DNA from: Peribacillus glennii
GTDB taxonomy: Bacteria > Bacillota > Bacilli > Bacillales > DSM-1321
DNA length: 64,000 nt
Reading direction: 5' to 3'
Assembly: GCF_003429105.1 (NCBI RefSeq)
Contig: NZ_QVTD01000003.1
Span: 992,001-1,056,000, forward strand
The position numbers and the translations under genes are program-made. The notes under the pieces were generated by a model. It did not search any database. It saw only the letters and a list, made by a program, of their open reading frames with translations, and had not been told where the DNA came from. The first letter of the stretch is position 1, and every line of letters begins with the position of its first letter. Positions 43,130 through 52,596 of this stretch are shown piece after piece.

Positions 43130-43243
43130 GATAACATCAGAAGTTTCATCCCTCCGTCCCCGTCCGGCATTCCGGATCAAGGCAGAAATTTGGTTGTCCA
43201 ATTACATACAAGGTGCAGTTCAGAAAAGATACTGCCCAAAGAA

Positions 43244-43252
43244 ATTATAACA
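43244..43252 (-). promoter_or_regulatory. Probable extended -10 promoter reading towards panB
   Basis: On the minus strand TTGTTATAAT contains a consensus -10 with the TGn extension. The -35 region (TAGCAT, 17-base spacer) is poor. Confidence 0.5.
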
Positions 43253-43339
43253 AGTTCCATTTTAAAATGCTATTACTATCAAGGACATCTTAAAAATATT
43301 TATAATAGGAAACGAGCTTTGACGCCCTCGAATACACTC

Positions 43340-44320
43340 CTATGGCAACTCGATATCAGCAGAATAAATGTTATGAATTTGCCCGTCATGGCCTTCGACA
43401 AGCAAGACGCCTTCTTCCGTAATGCCGAGTGCTGTGCCATGGATCGTTTCGGTTAAGGTAGAAGCCTTAATTTCCTTTCCAAGACTTACGGCATAGCTTT
43501 CCCAAAGTACCTTGATTGGCGCAAAACCCTGTTCCAAATAAAGCTTATACAGGATCTCCATTTTCACCAGGATGTGCTGGATCAGCTTTGCGCGTGAAAC
43601 TTGATGTCCAGTTTCAATGAACAAGGAGGATGCTTTTTCCAGCAGATCCTCAGGAAAATCCCCGTTTTTTTGGTTGACGTTGATGCCGATTCCGATAATT
43701 ACAGAATGGATGCGGTCAGCCTCGGCCTGCAGTTCGGTCAGGATGCCTGTGACTTTTTTTCCATTGATCAGGATATCGTTCGGCCATTTGATTCCGGGCA
43801 TTAATTCCGTTGCTTCCTCTATCCCCTGGACGACTGCGACGGCCGCCAGCAATGTCAGCTGGGGTGCCTGTTGAAAAGGGATATTCGGCCGCAGGATCAA
43901 ACTCATCCAAATGCCTGTATACTTCGGAGAATACCAGTTTCTTGAAAGCCTGCCCTTGCCGAAGCTCTGCTCTTCCGCGACAACCAGAGTCCCTTCAGGC
44001 GCACCGCTGCCCGCTAAACGGTGGGCAATTTTTTGCGTGGAATCAACCGTTTCTTCATAGTGGATCGCCTTTCCGAAAACCTCGGCCGCAAGTCCCAGCT
44101 GAATTTCATTGGCAGTCACCTTTTCGGGTTTCGTGACGATCCTGTAGCCCTTTTTTCGCACAGCTTCCAATATATACCCCTCGCTTCGCAACTCTTCAAT
44201 ATGCTTCCAGACTGCAGTCCGGGAACAACCGATATATTCAGCGATTTCCTGCCCTGAAATAAAATTTCCGTCCGCTTTTGAGAATGCTTCGATTAGCTTC
44301 GTTCTTATATCCGATTGCAA
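43340..44320 (-). CDS. birA: BirA, biotin-protein ligase and biotin operon repressor
   Basis: The 326-residue bifunctional protein has an N-terminal winged helix (ISGQEIAEYIGCSRTAVWKH) and a ligase domain with STQKIAHRLAGSGAPEG, the adenylate loop FGKGRLSRNW (GRGRxxR type, with K for the first R), KWPNDILINGKKV and GIGINVN. TTG 44320 aligns its N-terminus with B. subtilis BirA; a GTG 12 bases upstream is an alternative. It biotinylates acetyl-CoA carboxylase and represses biotin genes. It overlaps the end of cca by 16 bases. Confidence 0.94.
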   Translation of the reverse strand: MQSDIRTKLIEAFSKADGNFISGQEIAEYIGCSRTAVWKHIEELRSEGYILEAVRKKGYRIVTKPEKVTANEIQLGLAAEVFGKAIHYEETVDSTQKIAHRLAGSGAPEGTLVVAEEQSFGKGRLSRNWYSPKYTGIWMSLILRPNIPFQQAPQLTLLAAVAVVQGIEEATELMPGIKWPNDILINGKKVTGILTELQAEADRIHSVIIGIGINVNQKNGDFPEDLLEKASSLFIETGHQVSRAKLIQHILVKMEILYKLYLEQGFAPIKVLWESYAVSLGKEIKASTLTETIHGTALGITEEGVLLVEGHDGQIHNIYSADIELP

Positions 44321-45501
44321 AGTTCGAGCCACCCCTTTATATCAGTTTTTCGATTGATTACATCTTCCCGGAGAACGGCTGAAAGGATAAGCTCCATCTC
44401 TTCCTTCACCCAGGGGCCGGGACGTTGCGCAAACCAGGCGACCAGATCATTTCCATCCACCGCCAGCTCTTTCAAGGAATGTATAGGCAGCCTGTGAAAT
44501 GCTTCCTTTACTTTCCATTCCGCTTCATTGCCATTAAAATGATCAAGGACTGCAATGATTTTTGTGACTTTTGCGGCCTCATTAAGCCCCGAGTGAAAAA
44601 GGGCCATTTTATCCTCTGTGAAATCAGTTCCCTTTTCAACATGAAAACGCAAGCGGCCGATTTCCCTGATTTGTTTGACCGGCATTTTCCATATTCTTAA
44701 AAAAGCTTCAGTATCCTCAATATTGCCGATTACCAGTAATAAAACCCATAATTCCACGGGATCATCGAGTTTTTCAATATTCAAAGTTTGAAGGATTTCC
44801 AGAGTTTTTCCCAGACTTTTAAAGCCGGGTAAAAATTTATAAAGGCCGCTTTCTGAAAGTAAATGAAAAGCTTTCTTTCTGTTTTTGCCCTTCAGCAGTT
44901 TTTCAAATTCTGCATATATCCGTTCAACAGCTATATTTTCAAGCAGGGCACCGTTGTTTTTCAATGACTGCAGGGTTTGGCCATCCAAGTCAAATGAAAG
45001 CTGGCTCACGAATCGAAGGCCCCTCATCATCCGGAGCGCATCCTCACGGAACCTTTCATCAGGATTGCCTACAGTCACGATAAGTTTTCCTTCGATTGCT
45101 TTTTTTCCCAGGAAAGGGTCTATGATTTGGCCGTTCTTGTCCATTGCCATTGCGTTCATCGTAAAGTCCCGTCGTTTAAGATCTTCTTGAAGTGAGCGGA
45201 TGAACTGCACCGAATCGGGACGGCGGAAATCAGTGTAGTTTCCCTCCGTCCGGAATGTAGTAATCTCATAGCCAGCTCTTTCATGCAAGACCATCACAGT
45301 TCCATGTTCAATACCCACATCAACCGTTTTGGCAAATATCGTTTTAATCTCGGAAGGGGTGGCAGATGAGGCAATATCCACGTCATTTATTTCTCTTTGC
45401 AACAGATAATCACGGACTGAGCCGCCCACAAAAAACGCCTGAAAGCCAGCATCTTCGATTTGTTCGAGAATGGGGACAGCCTTCTGGAAAATCTTGTCCA
45501 T
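44305..45501 (-). CDS. cca: CCA tRNA nucleotidyltransferase
   Basis: The 398-residue class II enzyme has the active-site FFVGGSVRDYLL and DVDIASSATP (DxD) near residues 25-50, the RRDFTMNAMA motif near residue 112, DPFLGKKAIEGK and the nucleotide-specificity segment EDALRMMRGLRF near residue 155. It adds or repairs the 3' CCA of tRNAs. ATG 45501 follows GGAGATTCTCTCC. Cotranscribed with birA. Confidence 0.96.
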   Translation of the reverse strand: MDKIFQKAVPILEQIEDAGFQAFFVGGSVRDYLLQREINDVDIASSATPSEIKTIFAKTVDVGIEHGTVMVLHERAGYEITTFRTEGNYTDFRRPDSVQFIRSLQEDLKRRDFTMNAMAMDKNGQIIDPFLGKKAIEGKLIVTVGNPDERFREDALRMMRGLRFVSQLSFDLDGQTLQSLKNNGALLENIAVERIYAEFEKLLKGKNRKKAFHLLSESGLYKFLPGFKSLGKTLEILQTLNIEKLDDPVELWVLLLVIGNIEDTEAFLRIWKMPVKQIREIGRLRFHVEKGTDFTEDKMALFHSGLNEAAKVTKIIAVLDHFNGNEAEWKVKEAFHRLPIHSLKELAVDGNDLVAWFAQRPGPWVKEEMELILSAVLREDVINRKTDIKGWLELCNRI

Positions 45502-45515
45502 GGAGAGAATCTCCT

Positions 45516-46658
45516 TTATTGGTTAATTGGTTTTGAAGCCACTAATTCCCGGTATATCGATTCATATTTAGCCGTAATAATGTCCGAACGGAATTTGGAT
45601 TTCACCTTTGCCACAGCAGCTTTTGAAAACCGCTTATGCAAATCCGGATCCGTCAAAAGTCCGACAGCCCTATCTGCCACAGCCTGGTTATCACCCAGGT
45701 CTAATATGTAGCCTGTCTCACCATCCTCTATGACTTCCGGAATCCCGCCGACATTGGTGCCTATGCTTGGGACTCCGCAGGCCATGGCTTCAAGCAAAAC
45801 GAGGCCGAAGCTTTCTTTTTCTGAAAGCAGCAGCATTAAATCACTGATGGAATATAAATCTTCCAATTTATCCTGCTTGCCTAGAAACAAGACTTTTTCC
45901 TCGATCCCAAGTTCTTGGACCAACCTGCAAACCACTGTCATTTCAGGGCCATCCCCGACAAGAAGCAATTTTGCCGGGATCTTTTCTTGAATGGAAGCAA
46001 AAGAACGGATTACATCCTGCACCCGTTTGACGGCACGAAAATTTGAAACATGGATACAAACCTTTTCGGACTCGTTGATGCCGTACATTTCACGTAAATG
46101 GCTGGAGTCCGTTTTTTGGTAGACTCGTTCATCTATAAAATTATATACAGTCCGGATATCCTTATCAGGAGCAATCAACTCTTTTGTCTGGATGGCAAGA
46201 GCATTGGAAACCGCTGTAACGATGTCCGATTTTTCAATTCCGAATTTAATTAAATCATTCAACGAAGGGTCATATCCCAGCACCGTTATATCCGTACCGT
46301 GCAACGTTGTCACGATTTTAACATCAGTGCCAGCCATTTGTTTGGCCAAAATCGCACATACCGCGTGCGGAATTGCATAATGCACGTGGAGGACATCAAG
46401 TTGTTCCCTTTTGATGACATCGGCCATTTTGCTTGCGAGCGCAAGGTCATAGGGAGGGTATTGGAAGACGGAGTATGAATTGACTTCCACCTGATGATAA
46501 AAAATATTATGGTACATCTTGTTTAACCGGAAAGGAAGGCTTGAAGAAATAAAGTGTATTTCATGCCCTTTCTCGGCAAGCAGCTTCCCGAGCTCGGTAG
46601 CCACCACGCCTGATCCCCCAACAGTGGGGTAACAGGTAATCCCAATTTTTAATTTCAT
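45516..46658 (-). CDS. bshA: BshA, N-acetyl-alpha-D-glucosaminyl L-malate synthase (bacillithiol step 1)
   Basis: The 380-residue GT4-family glycosyltransferase has a Rossmann-like N-domain ([19 protein letters not shown]), the HVHYAIPHA segment, [16 protein letters not shown] and the GT4 E-x7-E motif in [17 protein letters not shown] near residue 280. It joins UDP-GlcNAc to L-malate, starting bacillithiol synthesis. The next gene, bshB1, supplies step 2. The stop of bshB1 and start of bshA are two bases apart. Confidence 0.96.
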   Translation of the reverse strand: MKLKIGITCYPTVGGSGVVATELGKLLAEKGHEIHFISSSLPFRLNKMYHNIFYHQVEVNSYSVFQYPPYDLALASKMADVIKREQLDVLHVHYAIPHAVCAILAKQMAGTDVKIVTTLHGTDITVLGYDPSLNDLIKFGIEKSDIVTAVSNALAIQTKELIAPDKDIRTVYNFIDERVYQKTDSSHLREMYGINESEKVCIHVSNFRAVKRVQDVIRSFASIQEKIPAKLLLVGDGPEMTVVCRLVQELGIEEKVLFLGKQDKLEDLYSISDLMLLLSEKESFGLVLLEAMACGVPSIGTNVGGIPEVIEDGETGYILDLGDNQAVADRAVGLLTDPDLHKRFSKAAVAKVKSKFRSDIITAKYESIYRELVASKPINQ

Positions 46659-46660
46659 AA

Positions 46661-47365
46661 TTATTCTCCTAATAAATCGTAAGAGAGCAGGAGCGGTTTT
46701 TTTGAAATAAAACCCTCGGCGTATGCAACGCCTGCTCCTTGTCCGAATAAACGCTCCCTTGCTTCGACCGATTCTAAGTAACCGTTAACCAGCGGTGTCA
46801 TAGCGCCGGTTTCACTTTTTTTGAATTGGCTTTCATATGCCCGGAGGCTGTCCAGCTTTTGGCCGATTGCATCCGAAATATCGACCACAAAATCAGGCTT
46901 ATGGAAGCCATTAATCATATACAGATACAAATTTTCTGCCTTATGAGCTTCGACTTCAGAGTGTTCCATATATTTGCGGATACCTGCAGAAAACGCCGCT
47001 TCTTCCAACAGCCTGGCGCAATTTCCATGGTCGGGATGCCTGTCTTCATAATAAGGGGCAAAAAGCAACTTCGGTTTATATTGCCTTATGACAGTAGCGA
47101 TTTTACCAACAGCTTCTTCGGTCATGTATAACCCGCGATCAGGCAGATCAAGGGAAATCCTTTTTACACCGAGGATGGAGGCGGCCTTTTCGGCTTCCTT
47201 CATCCGTGTTTCAACCGTGCCATTGGAAGACAGCTCCGCTTTCGTCAGGTCGCATATGAGTATTTTTTTGCCTAGGGCTGCATATTTAGCAATCGTGCCG
47301 CCCATGCCGATTTCTACATCATCCGCATGGGCTCCGAACGCAACGATATCCATTTTATTTTCCAC
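46661..47365 (-). CDS. bshB1: BshB1, N-acetylglucosaminyl-malate deacetylase
   Basis: The 234-residue zinc deacetylase (PIG-L/LmbE family) has [16 protein letters not shown] (zinc His and Asp) near residue 10 and [15 protein letters not shown] (HPDH) near residue 108. It deacetylates GlcNAc-malate in bacillithiol synthesis. I favour GTG 47365, five bases after AAGGTGA; ATG codons at 47353 and 47380 are alternatives. Its start overlaps the end of mgsA. Confidence 0.94.
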   Translation of the reverse strand: MENKMDIVAFGAHADDVEIGMGGTIAKYAALGKKILICDLTKAELSSNGTVETRMKEAEKAASILGVKRISLDLPDRGLYMTEEAVGKIATVIRQYKPKLLFAPYYEDRHPDHGNCARLLEEAAFSAGIRKYMEHSEVEAHKAENLYLYMINGFHKPDFVVDISDAIGQKLDSLRAYESQFKKSETGAMTPLVNGYLESVEARERLFGQGAGVAYAEGFISKKPLLLSYDLLGE

Positions 47366-47774
47366 TTGGCTCACCTTCATCGTCTATGATATCCCTCCAA
47401 GCCATATAACCGTTTTTGAGTCCCAGGACCAACACTTCGGCAGTTCCCATGTTTGTTGCGAGCGGTACATTATATACATCGGACAGCCTGATTAAAGCTG
47501 ATACGTCCGGTTCATGGGGCTGGGCAGTCAAAGGGTCACGGAAAAAGATGACCATATCCATTTCGTTCCTTGCGATTAGAGCGCCAATTTCCTGATCTCC
47601 ACCTAGCGGCCCCGAGTTGAATCTATGTATCGGAAGTGATACTTCGTTTATAATTTTTTGGCCGGTGGTACCGGTCGCATATAATTCATGCGGTTCGAAA
47701 ATATCTTTATAAGCTGTCACAAACCTGATTAAGTCTTCTTTTTTGTTATCGTGGGCGATTAATGCTATTTTCAT
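47355..47774 (-). CDS. mgsA: Methylglyoxal synthase
   Basis: The 139-residue protein has the MgsA landmarks [22 protein letters not shown] (phosphate binding), [11 protein letters not shown] and [14 protein letters not shown] with the catalytic Asp residues. It converts dihydroxyacetone phosphate to methylglyoxal. The neighbouring bacillithiol genes supply a thiol used in methylglyoxal detoxification, so the pairing makes sense metabolically. It lies 14 bases after dapB. Confidence 0.96.
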   Translation of the reverse strand: MKIALIAHDNKKEDLIRFVTAYKDIFEPHELYATGTTGQKIINEVSLPIHRFNSGPLGGDQEIGALIARNEMDMVIFFRDPLTAQPHEPDVSALIRLSDVYNVPLATNMGTAEVLVLGLKNGYMAWRDIIDDEGEPSGK

Positions 47775-47788
47775 CTGGGACCCGCCTC

Positions 47789-48589
47789 CTACTCGATGAT
47801 ATTTTCCAATCCGTAAACAAGGCGATCTTGTCGCATAACTGTATCAACGGCCAGCTTTACGCCCGACATAAAGGATGCCCGGTTAAAAGAATCATGTCTT
47901 AACGTCAGCATTTGCCCGTCAGCACCGAACATGACTTGCTGGTGGGCGATTAAGCCTGGAAGCCTTACGCTATGTATATGCATGCCGTCAAAATTGGCAC
48001 CGCGCGCCCCTTCAATCGTTTCCTTCTCGTTTGGATGCCCTTGCTGCTTGCTTTGCCTTATGCTTTTGATCATCTCCGCCGTTTTGACGGCTGTTCCTGA
48101 AGGTGCATCCAATTTTTGGTCATGATGCAGCTCAATGATTTCGACATCCGGAAAATATTTAGCTGCCATTTGGGAAAATTTCATCATCAGGATAGCCCCG
48201 ACTGCAAAATTAGGCGCGATGATGCATCCTAGCCCTGTTTCCTTCGTCAAACGCTCCAATCTCTCCAGATCATCAATGGAAAAACCCGTTGTTCCTACAA
48301 CCGGACGGATCCCGTGGGTTAAGGCAGTTTCAGCGTGAAGCATGCCTACGTCCGGTGTTGTGAGGTCGATCAGCACTTCAGCTTTCACTTCGGTGAAACA
48401 TTTTTCCGGATCAGAATATACAGGTGCATCAATGCCCTGGAACCCTTCCATCTCATTCATATTGATACCGCCATGCTTTCTGTCAAGAACAGCCGCGAGC
48501 CGGTATCCTTCTGTTTCATGGACAAGCTTGACTGCTTCCCTGCCCATTCTCCCCCTTGGTCCCGCTATAATTATGTTAATTGTTTCCAT
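47789..48589 (-). CDS. dapB: 4-hydroxy-tetrahydrodipicolinate reductase
   Basis: The 266-residue protein has the NAD(P)H-binding [15 protein letters not shown] at its start (GPRGRMG variant of GxxGxMG), VVGTTGFS, and the catalytic [15 protein letters not shown] segment near residue 155. It makes tetrahydrodipicolinate for lysine and peptidoglycan, and for spore dipicolinate. ATG 48589 is preferred over an ATG six bases upstream because AAGGAGA sits eight bases before it. Overlaps ypjD. Confidence 0.96.
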   Translation of the reverse strand: METINIIIAGPRGRMGREAVKLVHETEGYRLAAVLDRKHGGINMNEMEGFQGIDAPVYSDPEKCFTEVKAEVLIDLTTPDVGMLHAETALTHGIRPVVGTTGFSIDDLERLERLTKETGLGCIIAPNFAVGAILMMKFSQMAAKYFPDVEIIELHHDQKLDAPSGTAVKTAEMIKSIRQSKQQGHPNEKETIEGARGANFDGMHIHSVRLPGLIAHQQVMFGADGQMLTLRHDSFNRASFMSGVKLAVDTVMRQDRLVYGLENIIE

Positions 48590-48935
48590 TTTCATCTTCT
48601 CCTTCTTCCCCTATTCTTGTCCATCTGTCTTTATCACGAGTGTTGAATTTATGCATGACCGCATCATGTGCTTTCTGCAAATCAATGTTCAAAGAGTTTG
48701 CAAAACAGATTACTACAAAAAGCATGTCTGCGAGTTCTTCTTCAACCGTATTTTCCTTTTCAGATGATTTTTTCGGTTTCTCTCCATAAAAGTGGTTCAC
48801 CTCTCGCGAGAGCTCCCCGAGTTCTTCAGAAAGCCTTGCAAGCATGGCCAAAGGGCTGAAATACCCCTCCTTGAACTGGCTTATGTACTGATCTACTTCC
48901 GCCTGCATGTCGCGCAATGACTTATTATTGCCCAT
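48576..48935 (-). CDS. ypjD: MazG-family nucleotide pyrophosphohydrolase YpjD
   Basis: The 119-residue all-helical protein shows the MazG signature: [17 protein letters not shown] (ExxE) near residue 32 and [21 protein letters not shown] (ExxD) near residue 68, which bind magnesium. It likely hydrolyses a noncanonical or excess nucleoside triphosphate. Start ATG 48935 has AAAGGGTGATATA upstream. First gene of the ypjD-dapB-mgsA-bsh-cca-birA run. Confidence 0.92.
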   Translation of the reverse strand: MGNNKSLRDMQAEVDQYISQFKEGYFSPLAMLARLSEELGELSREVNHFYGEKPKKSSEKENTVEEELADMLFVVICFANSLNIDLQKAHDAVMHKFNTRDKDRWTRIGEEGEDENGNN

Positions 48936-49236
48936 TATATCACCCTTTTCAAAGCTTTTGCCTGCACTAATGGCTGCAGGAAAACTATTTCGGCCTTCAG
49001 TATTACCCTTTATGTATTTTTGTCGACATAATCAACTGCCGTTCCCTTTTTAGGGCATACTAAACAGCGGATTAACGCGGAAAGCTTGATCCATTCTTAT
49101 TAATGTTAGCTAAAACTTCGGGTTATGACAACATTTTAGCCACAGATGCCTTAATTGCTACTGGATGTTTATTCCTTTATAATAATTGTCACGTGCCCAC
49201 AGATGAAAAACAAAGGGTCTATGGAGGTATAAAAAA
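48936..49236. other. 300-base region between divergent ypjD and ypjC
   Basis: No gene is seen. It contains a GCTAAAA/TTTTAGC inverted repeat near 49110-49140 and the ypjC promoter (49155-49183). Confidence 0.5.
49155..49183 (+). promoter_or_regulatory. ypjC promoter
   Basis: TTGCTA, a 17-base spacer and a perfect TATAAT (49178-49183) form a strong housekeeping promoter 50 bases before the start codon. Confidence 0.8.
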
Positions 49237-50109
49237 ATGTTCACCGGCGTAAAGATCAAAAATATATTGTTCATTTTATTTGGCTCTGCCATATTCGGAT
49301 TCGGCCTTATTCATTTCAATATTCAAAACAATCTCGCTGAAGGGGGCTTTACTGGGCTTACATTGATTATCTATCAATTGGCCGGCATCAACCCTTCCTA
49401 TTCCAACCTGATCCTGAATATCCCTATCTTTTTTCTAGGCTGGAAATTTCTTGGAAGAACAACTTTCATATATACGATTGTCGGCACAGTTAGTTTGTCA
49501 GTATGGCTTTGGATATTTGAACGGTATCAATTTGACATACCGCTTGGCGAGGATCTTATGCTAGCCGCGCTTTTTGCCGGTGCTTTCATCGGCATCGGAC
49601 TTGGAATCACTTTTCGTTTCGGCGGAACTACAGGCGGAGTGGACATTATAGCCAGGATTATGCTGCATTTTTACGGATGGAGCATGGGAAGAACGATGTT
49701 TTTGTTTGATGCGATAGTAATAACGCTTTCCATTCTTACTTATCTAAATTACCGCGAAGCAATGTACACCATGGTAGCTGTTTTTATCGCTGCCCGAGTT
49801 ATTGATTTTATGCAGGAAGGTGCGTACTCGGCCAGGGGGGCACTTATCATTTCCGATAAGAACAAGCATATTGCCGATAAGATTATGAAGGAAATGGATC
49901 GGGGCGTCACGGTTTTAAAAGGCTATGGTTCGTTTACGAAAACAGACCGGGAGGTTCTTTATTGTGTAGTTGGAAGGAATGAAATTGTACGTCTGAAAAC
50001 CGTAATTACTTCAGTCGACCCGCATGCCTTCGTTTCTGTAAGTATTGTCCACGATGTATTGGGAGAAGGCTTTACATTGGATGAAAACAAGAATCCAATT
50101 CAACGGTAA
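49237..50109 (+). CDS. ypjC: YitT-family membrane protein YpjC
   Basis: The 290-residue protein has about six hydrophobic segments in its first 190 residues with the YitT repeat FNIQNNLAEGGFTGLTLI and GITFRFGGTTGGVDIIA, followed by a cytoplasmic DUF2179 domain (about residues 205-280: DRGVTVLKGYGSFTKTDREVLYCVVGRNE). DUF2179 resembles a PII/ACT-like sensor. Start ATG 49237 follows TGGAGGTATAAAAA. Transport substrate unknown. Confidence 0.92.
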   Translation: MFTGVKIKNILFILFGSAIFGFGLIHFNIQNNLAEGGFTGLTLIIYQLAGINPSYSNLILNIPIFFLGWKFLGRTTFIYTIVGTVSLSVWLWIFERYQFDIPLGEDLMLAALFAGAFIGIGLGITFRFGGTTGGVDIIARIMLHFYGWSMGRTMFLFDAIVITLSILTYLNYREAMYTMVAVFIAARVIDFMQEGAYSARGALIISDKNKHIADKIMKEMDRGVTVLKGYGSFTKTDREVLYCVVGRNEIVRLKTVITSVDPHAFVSVSIVHDVLGEGFTLDENKNPIQR

Positions 50110-50140
50110 AGGCGGCGGCTTTCCTAATGGTTTTGGCATA

Positions 50141-50181
50141 AAAAAACCAACCTCGGCTCCGTTCCGAAGTTGGTTTTTTTA
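50141..50181. terminator. Bidirectional terminator between ypjC and the metallopeptidase gene
   Basis: AAAAAACCAACCTCGG pairs with CCGAAGTTGGTTTTTT (one mismatch) and has T-tracts on both strands, between two converging genes. Confidence 0.9.
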
Positions 50182-50185
50182 TCAG

Positions 50186-50863
50186 TTAGTCTTCGCTGCG
50201 CGTCATTCCCGTATAAATCAGGATCAGCCTGACCAATTCGAGTACGGCGACAGCGGCGGCGGCAACATATGTCAAAGCTGCGGCATTAAGGACTTTTTTC
50301 GTTTCCCGCTCTTCATCATTCCTGATGATTCCCAAGGAAACAACCTGGTCCATCGCTCTTGATGAGGCATTGAATTCAACGGGAAGGGTAACGATTTGAA
50401 AGACCACGGCAGCCGCCATGAAGACAATACCAGCCAGCAGGAAGCCTGATAAATTGGCAAAGATTCCGATCAAAATTAAAATCCAGGATAAATTGGATCC
50501 AAGGCTCGCAACAGGCACTAAAGCATGGCGGATGCGAAGGAATGAGTATGCCTGCTGGTCCTGGATGGCATGTCCAACTTCGTGGGCCGCGACTGCCGTA
50601 CCGGCTACGGAATGGCCATGGAAATTATCCGATGACAGCCTCACTGTTTTTGAACGTGGATCATAATGATCGCTTAGCACGCCCCTGGTTTCTTCCACAG
50701 TAACATTATAGAGGCCATTTTGGTCCAAAATCTGCCTTGCCACCTGGGCTCCGGTCATTCTTGATGATGAAGGCACCTGCGAATATTTCTTATATGCGCT
50801 TCTCACCCTCATTTGGGCATAGATTGGGATAAGGATGATGATCGCCAAATAAATGAGATACAT
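50186..50863 (-). CDS. Membrane zinc metallopeptidase (YugP family)
   Basis: The 225-residue protein has an N-terminal membrane span, then the HExxH motif in AAHEVGHAIQDQ near residue 93, followed by two or three hydrophobic segments (residues 115-165 and 195-215). The YugP-like family signature DHYDPRSKTVRLS lies just before. B. subtilis has yugP elsewhere on its chromosome; here a member sits between ypjB and ypjC. Substrate unknown. Start ATG 50863 follows AGGAGGAAGTT. Confidence 0.88.
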   Translation of the reverse strand: MYLIYLAIIILIPIYAQMRVRSAYKKYSQVPSSSRMTGAQVARQILDQNGLYNVTVEETRGVLSDHYDPRSKTVRLSSDNFHGHSVAGTAVAAHEVGHAIQDQQAYSFLRIRHALVPVASLGSNLSWILILIGIFANLSGFLLAGIVFMAAAVVFQIVTLPVEFNASSRAMDQVVSLGIIRNDEERETKKVLNAAALTYVAAAAVAVLELVRLILIYTGMTRSED

Positions 50864-50921
50864 AACTTCCTCCTGATGACTTGAATATTAATATAATTGT
50901 ATGGCTTTCAGTGCTTACGTG

Positions 50922-51707
50922 TCAATCATTCCGCTCTTTCATTGACTTTTCCTTGTCGCCTTTATACTTTCTCCAGCCGACATAGGATAAAGTCAATATA
51001 ATGATGCTTCCGGTTGAAATTATGACCCACCATAAAGAGGGGTCCGCTTCATCCTCTTTCATCTCATCAAAAATAGACTTTAAATCCTTCCCGAGGGCGT
51101 CCAGTTCCTTTTGGCTGCCTTTTCGGGAAAAAACCTCCGTACTGTTTTGATTAATATACTGCAGCCGATCATCCAATCTCAGGATTCTTTCCGGCGCAAC
51201 ATCAACCTTTAGGCTTGGTTGGATCATCTCATATTGCGATAGCAGGGCATTCAGCTTCACATGAAATTCTTCAGGGTTTTGTTTCTTCATGGCAGCCTTT
51301 GCCTGGCTGAATGTTCCCATCATTTGTGCTTCCATTGCGGTCCATAACGGCTGATGTGTCGACTTAATCGCATCGATGACAAGCCGGAATTTTGTAACAG
51401 AATTCGTTTTTTCCGAATGGGAAACCCCGCTGTTTTTTACGGCCGTCAATGCCTGGTTATGGGCCACAGTGATAATCCGGAGTTCGTCCATGCTGAAGAT
51501 CTGTTCTCTTGCAGTGACTTTCAGGAATCTCTCCGAAAAATAGGACAGCATTTTTTCCGTATCTTCATATCTCCCTAGCTTAGCTAGCTGTAACGCTTCA
51601 TCAGCAATTTCATCTAATTTTATCAAACTAGAAGAGGATTCTGCATTTACATTTGAAAACGAAACCGCAAATATAATGGCTGCCAGTAACAGGATCTTTT
51701 TTACCAT
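50922..51707 (-). CDS. ypjB: Sporulation protein YpjB
   Basis: The 261-residue protein has a signal peptide (MVKKILLLAAIIFAVSFSNVNA), a long helical extracytoplasmic domain (about residues 25-215) and one C-terminal membrane span (WWVIISTGSIIILTLSYVGW) with a basic cytoplasmic tail. Length and layout fit the YpjB sporulation family. ATG 51707 is chosen because GGAGGGACAAGGGT precedes it; a longer frame to 51740 is less likely. Role in sporulation is from the family; mechanism unknown. Confidence 0.88.
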   Translation of the reverse strand: MVKKILLLAAIIFAVSFSNVNAESSSSLIKLDEIADEALQLAKLGRYEDTEKMLSYFSERFLKVTAREQIFSMDELRIITVAHNQALTAVKNSGVSHSEKTNSVTKFRLVIDAIKSTHQPLWTAMEAQMMGTFSQAKAAMKKQNPEEFHVKLNALLSQYEMIQPSLKVDVAPERILRLDDRLQYINQNSTEVFSRKGSQKELDALGKDLKSIFDEMKEDEADPSLWWVIISTGSIIILTLSYVGWRKYKGDKEKSMKERND

Positions 51708-51833
51708 ACCCTTGTCCCTCCTCATTCCTCTATTTAACAATATGAGAGAGGAATTTAGAGTAGACCATCACCTGAGTATTTATTTTTGGCCGCATCAAAA
51801 CCCATTTTTTTCATCTTGAAAACGTTATGAAAT

Positions 51834-52424
51834 CTAAATGGAAAGGATATGTCGGTTTTTCCGAACGCCGAAATAGTAGGCAATGAGTATCGATAACAGG
51901 CTTAACCAAAATGTAAAATAACCAATCCTGTCCATATATAGCATTAGATCACGGTAGACCGGCATCATTTTGAACACATAATCGATGATATCATTATGCA
52001 GGGTCCATATGGCTGCGAAGATCAGATGCCAAGTTTTTATCCTGTAAAACGGGGAATAAAGGATTCCCTGAACTGCCATCGCGCCATGGGAAGCGATCAA
52101 CATATACCCTTGCCAAGGCAAATAACCCGTTGTATAAAGCGTAAGAAGATTCATGACCACAGCCCACATACCATATTTAAATAAAGTCACTATTGCCAGT
52201 GCTTCTATCAGTCCCCAGTTTTTTTTCATTAAAAATGCGATGAGGACAAACACGAAATACAAGCTCGCGGTCGGGCTATCCGGAACAAAAGGCAGGAAGA
52301 TTCCCGGGGTTTCACGCAATTGGGGAATGTACCAATAGTATCCGTAAATCGTTCCCACTATATTTATGATAAGCAGTAAAACCAAAATGTTTTTATTGGC
52401 GAAAAACGCGTAAAGGATGTTCAT
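51834..52424 (-). CDS. ypjA: YpjA-family (DUF1405) membrane protein
   Basis: The 196-residue protein has five or six membrane spans and the DUF1405 landmarks NIVGTIYGYYWYIPQLRETP and AVVMNLLTLYTTGYLPWQGYMLIASHGAMAVQG. It lies next to ypjB and downstream of qcrABC on the same strand, the B. subtilis arrangement. Function unknown. Start ATG 52424 follows AAGAGGTAAGAGAA. Confidence 0.88.
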   Translation of the reverse strand: MNILYAFFANKNILVLLLIINIVGTIYGYYWYIPQLRETPGIFLPFVPDSPTASLYFVFVLIAFLMKKNWGLIEALAIVTLFKYGMWAVVMNLLTLYTTGYLPWQGYMLIASHGAMAVQGILYSPFYRIKTWHLIFAAIWTLHNDIIDYVFKMMPVYRDLMLYMDRIGYFTFWLSLLSILIAYYFGVRKNRHILSI

Positions 52425-52557
52425 TTCTCTTACCTCTTCCCTGTCCTAAACAACCGGCCCTGTAGTGCCATATTTTCACATTACCTTTAATTGGTTTATT
52501 TTCCAAACCTTCCGCACTACACACATCTTTTTCTATTTACATGTGCTATTTCCTGGA

Positions 52558-52587
52558 CAAAAAAACTGACGGATCTCTCCGCCAGTC
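52558..52587 (-). terminator. qcrABC terminator
   Basis: On the minus strand ACTGGCGG-agagat-CCGTCAGT is followed by TTTTTTTGTCC, ten bases after the qcrC stop. Confidence 0.85.
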
Positions 52588-52596
52588 GCCAGGATG

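Larger units (their letters stand above)
42790..43339. other. 550-base non-coding region between panB and birA
   Basis: No gene is seen. From panB outward the region holds a MITE-like element (42837-42983), a 118-base nested hairpin (43012-43129) and a probable minus-strand promoter (about 43244). A very short frame MLSRGRLG lies in the hairpin's outer arm and is not considered coding. Confidence 0.55.

Noticed and set aside
43100-43160. Short leader peptide MLSRGRLG upstream of panB
   Set aside because: Only eight codons, without regulatory residues related to pantothenate synthesis, and located in the outer arm of a hairpin; chance is likely.
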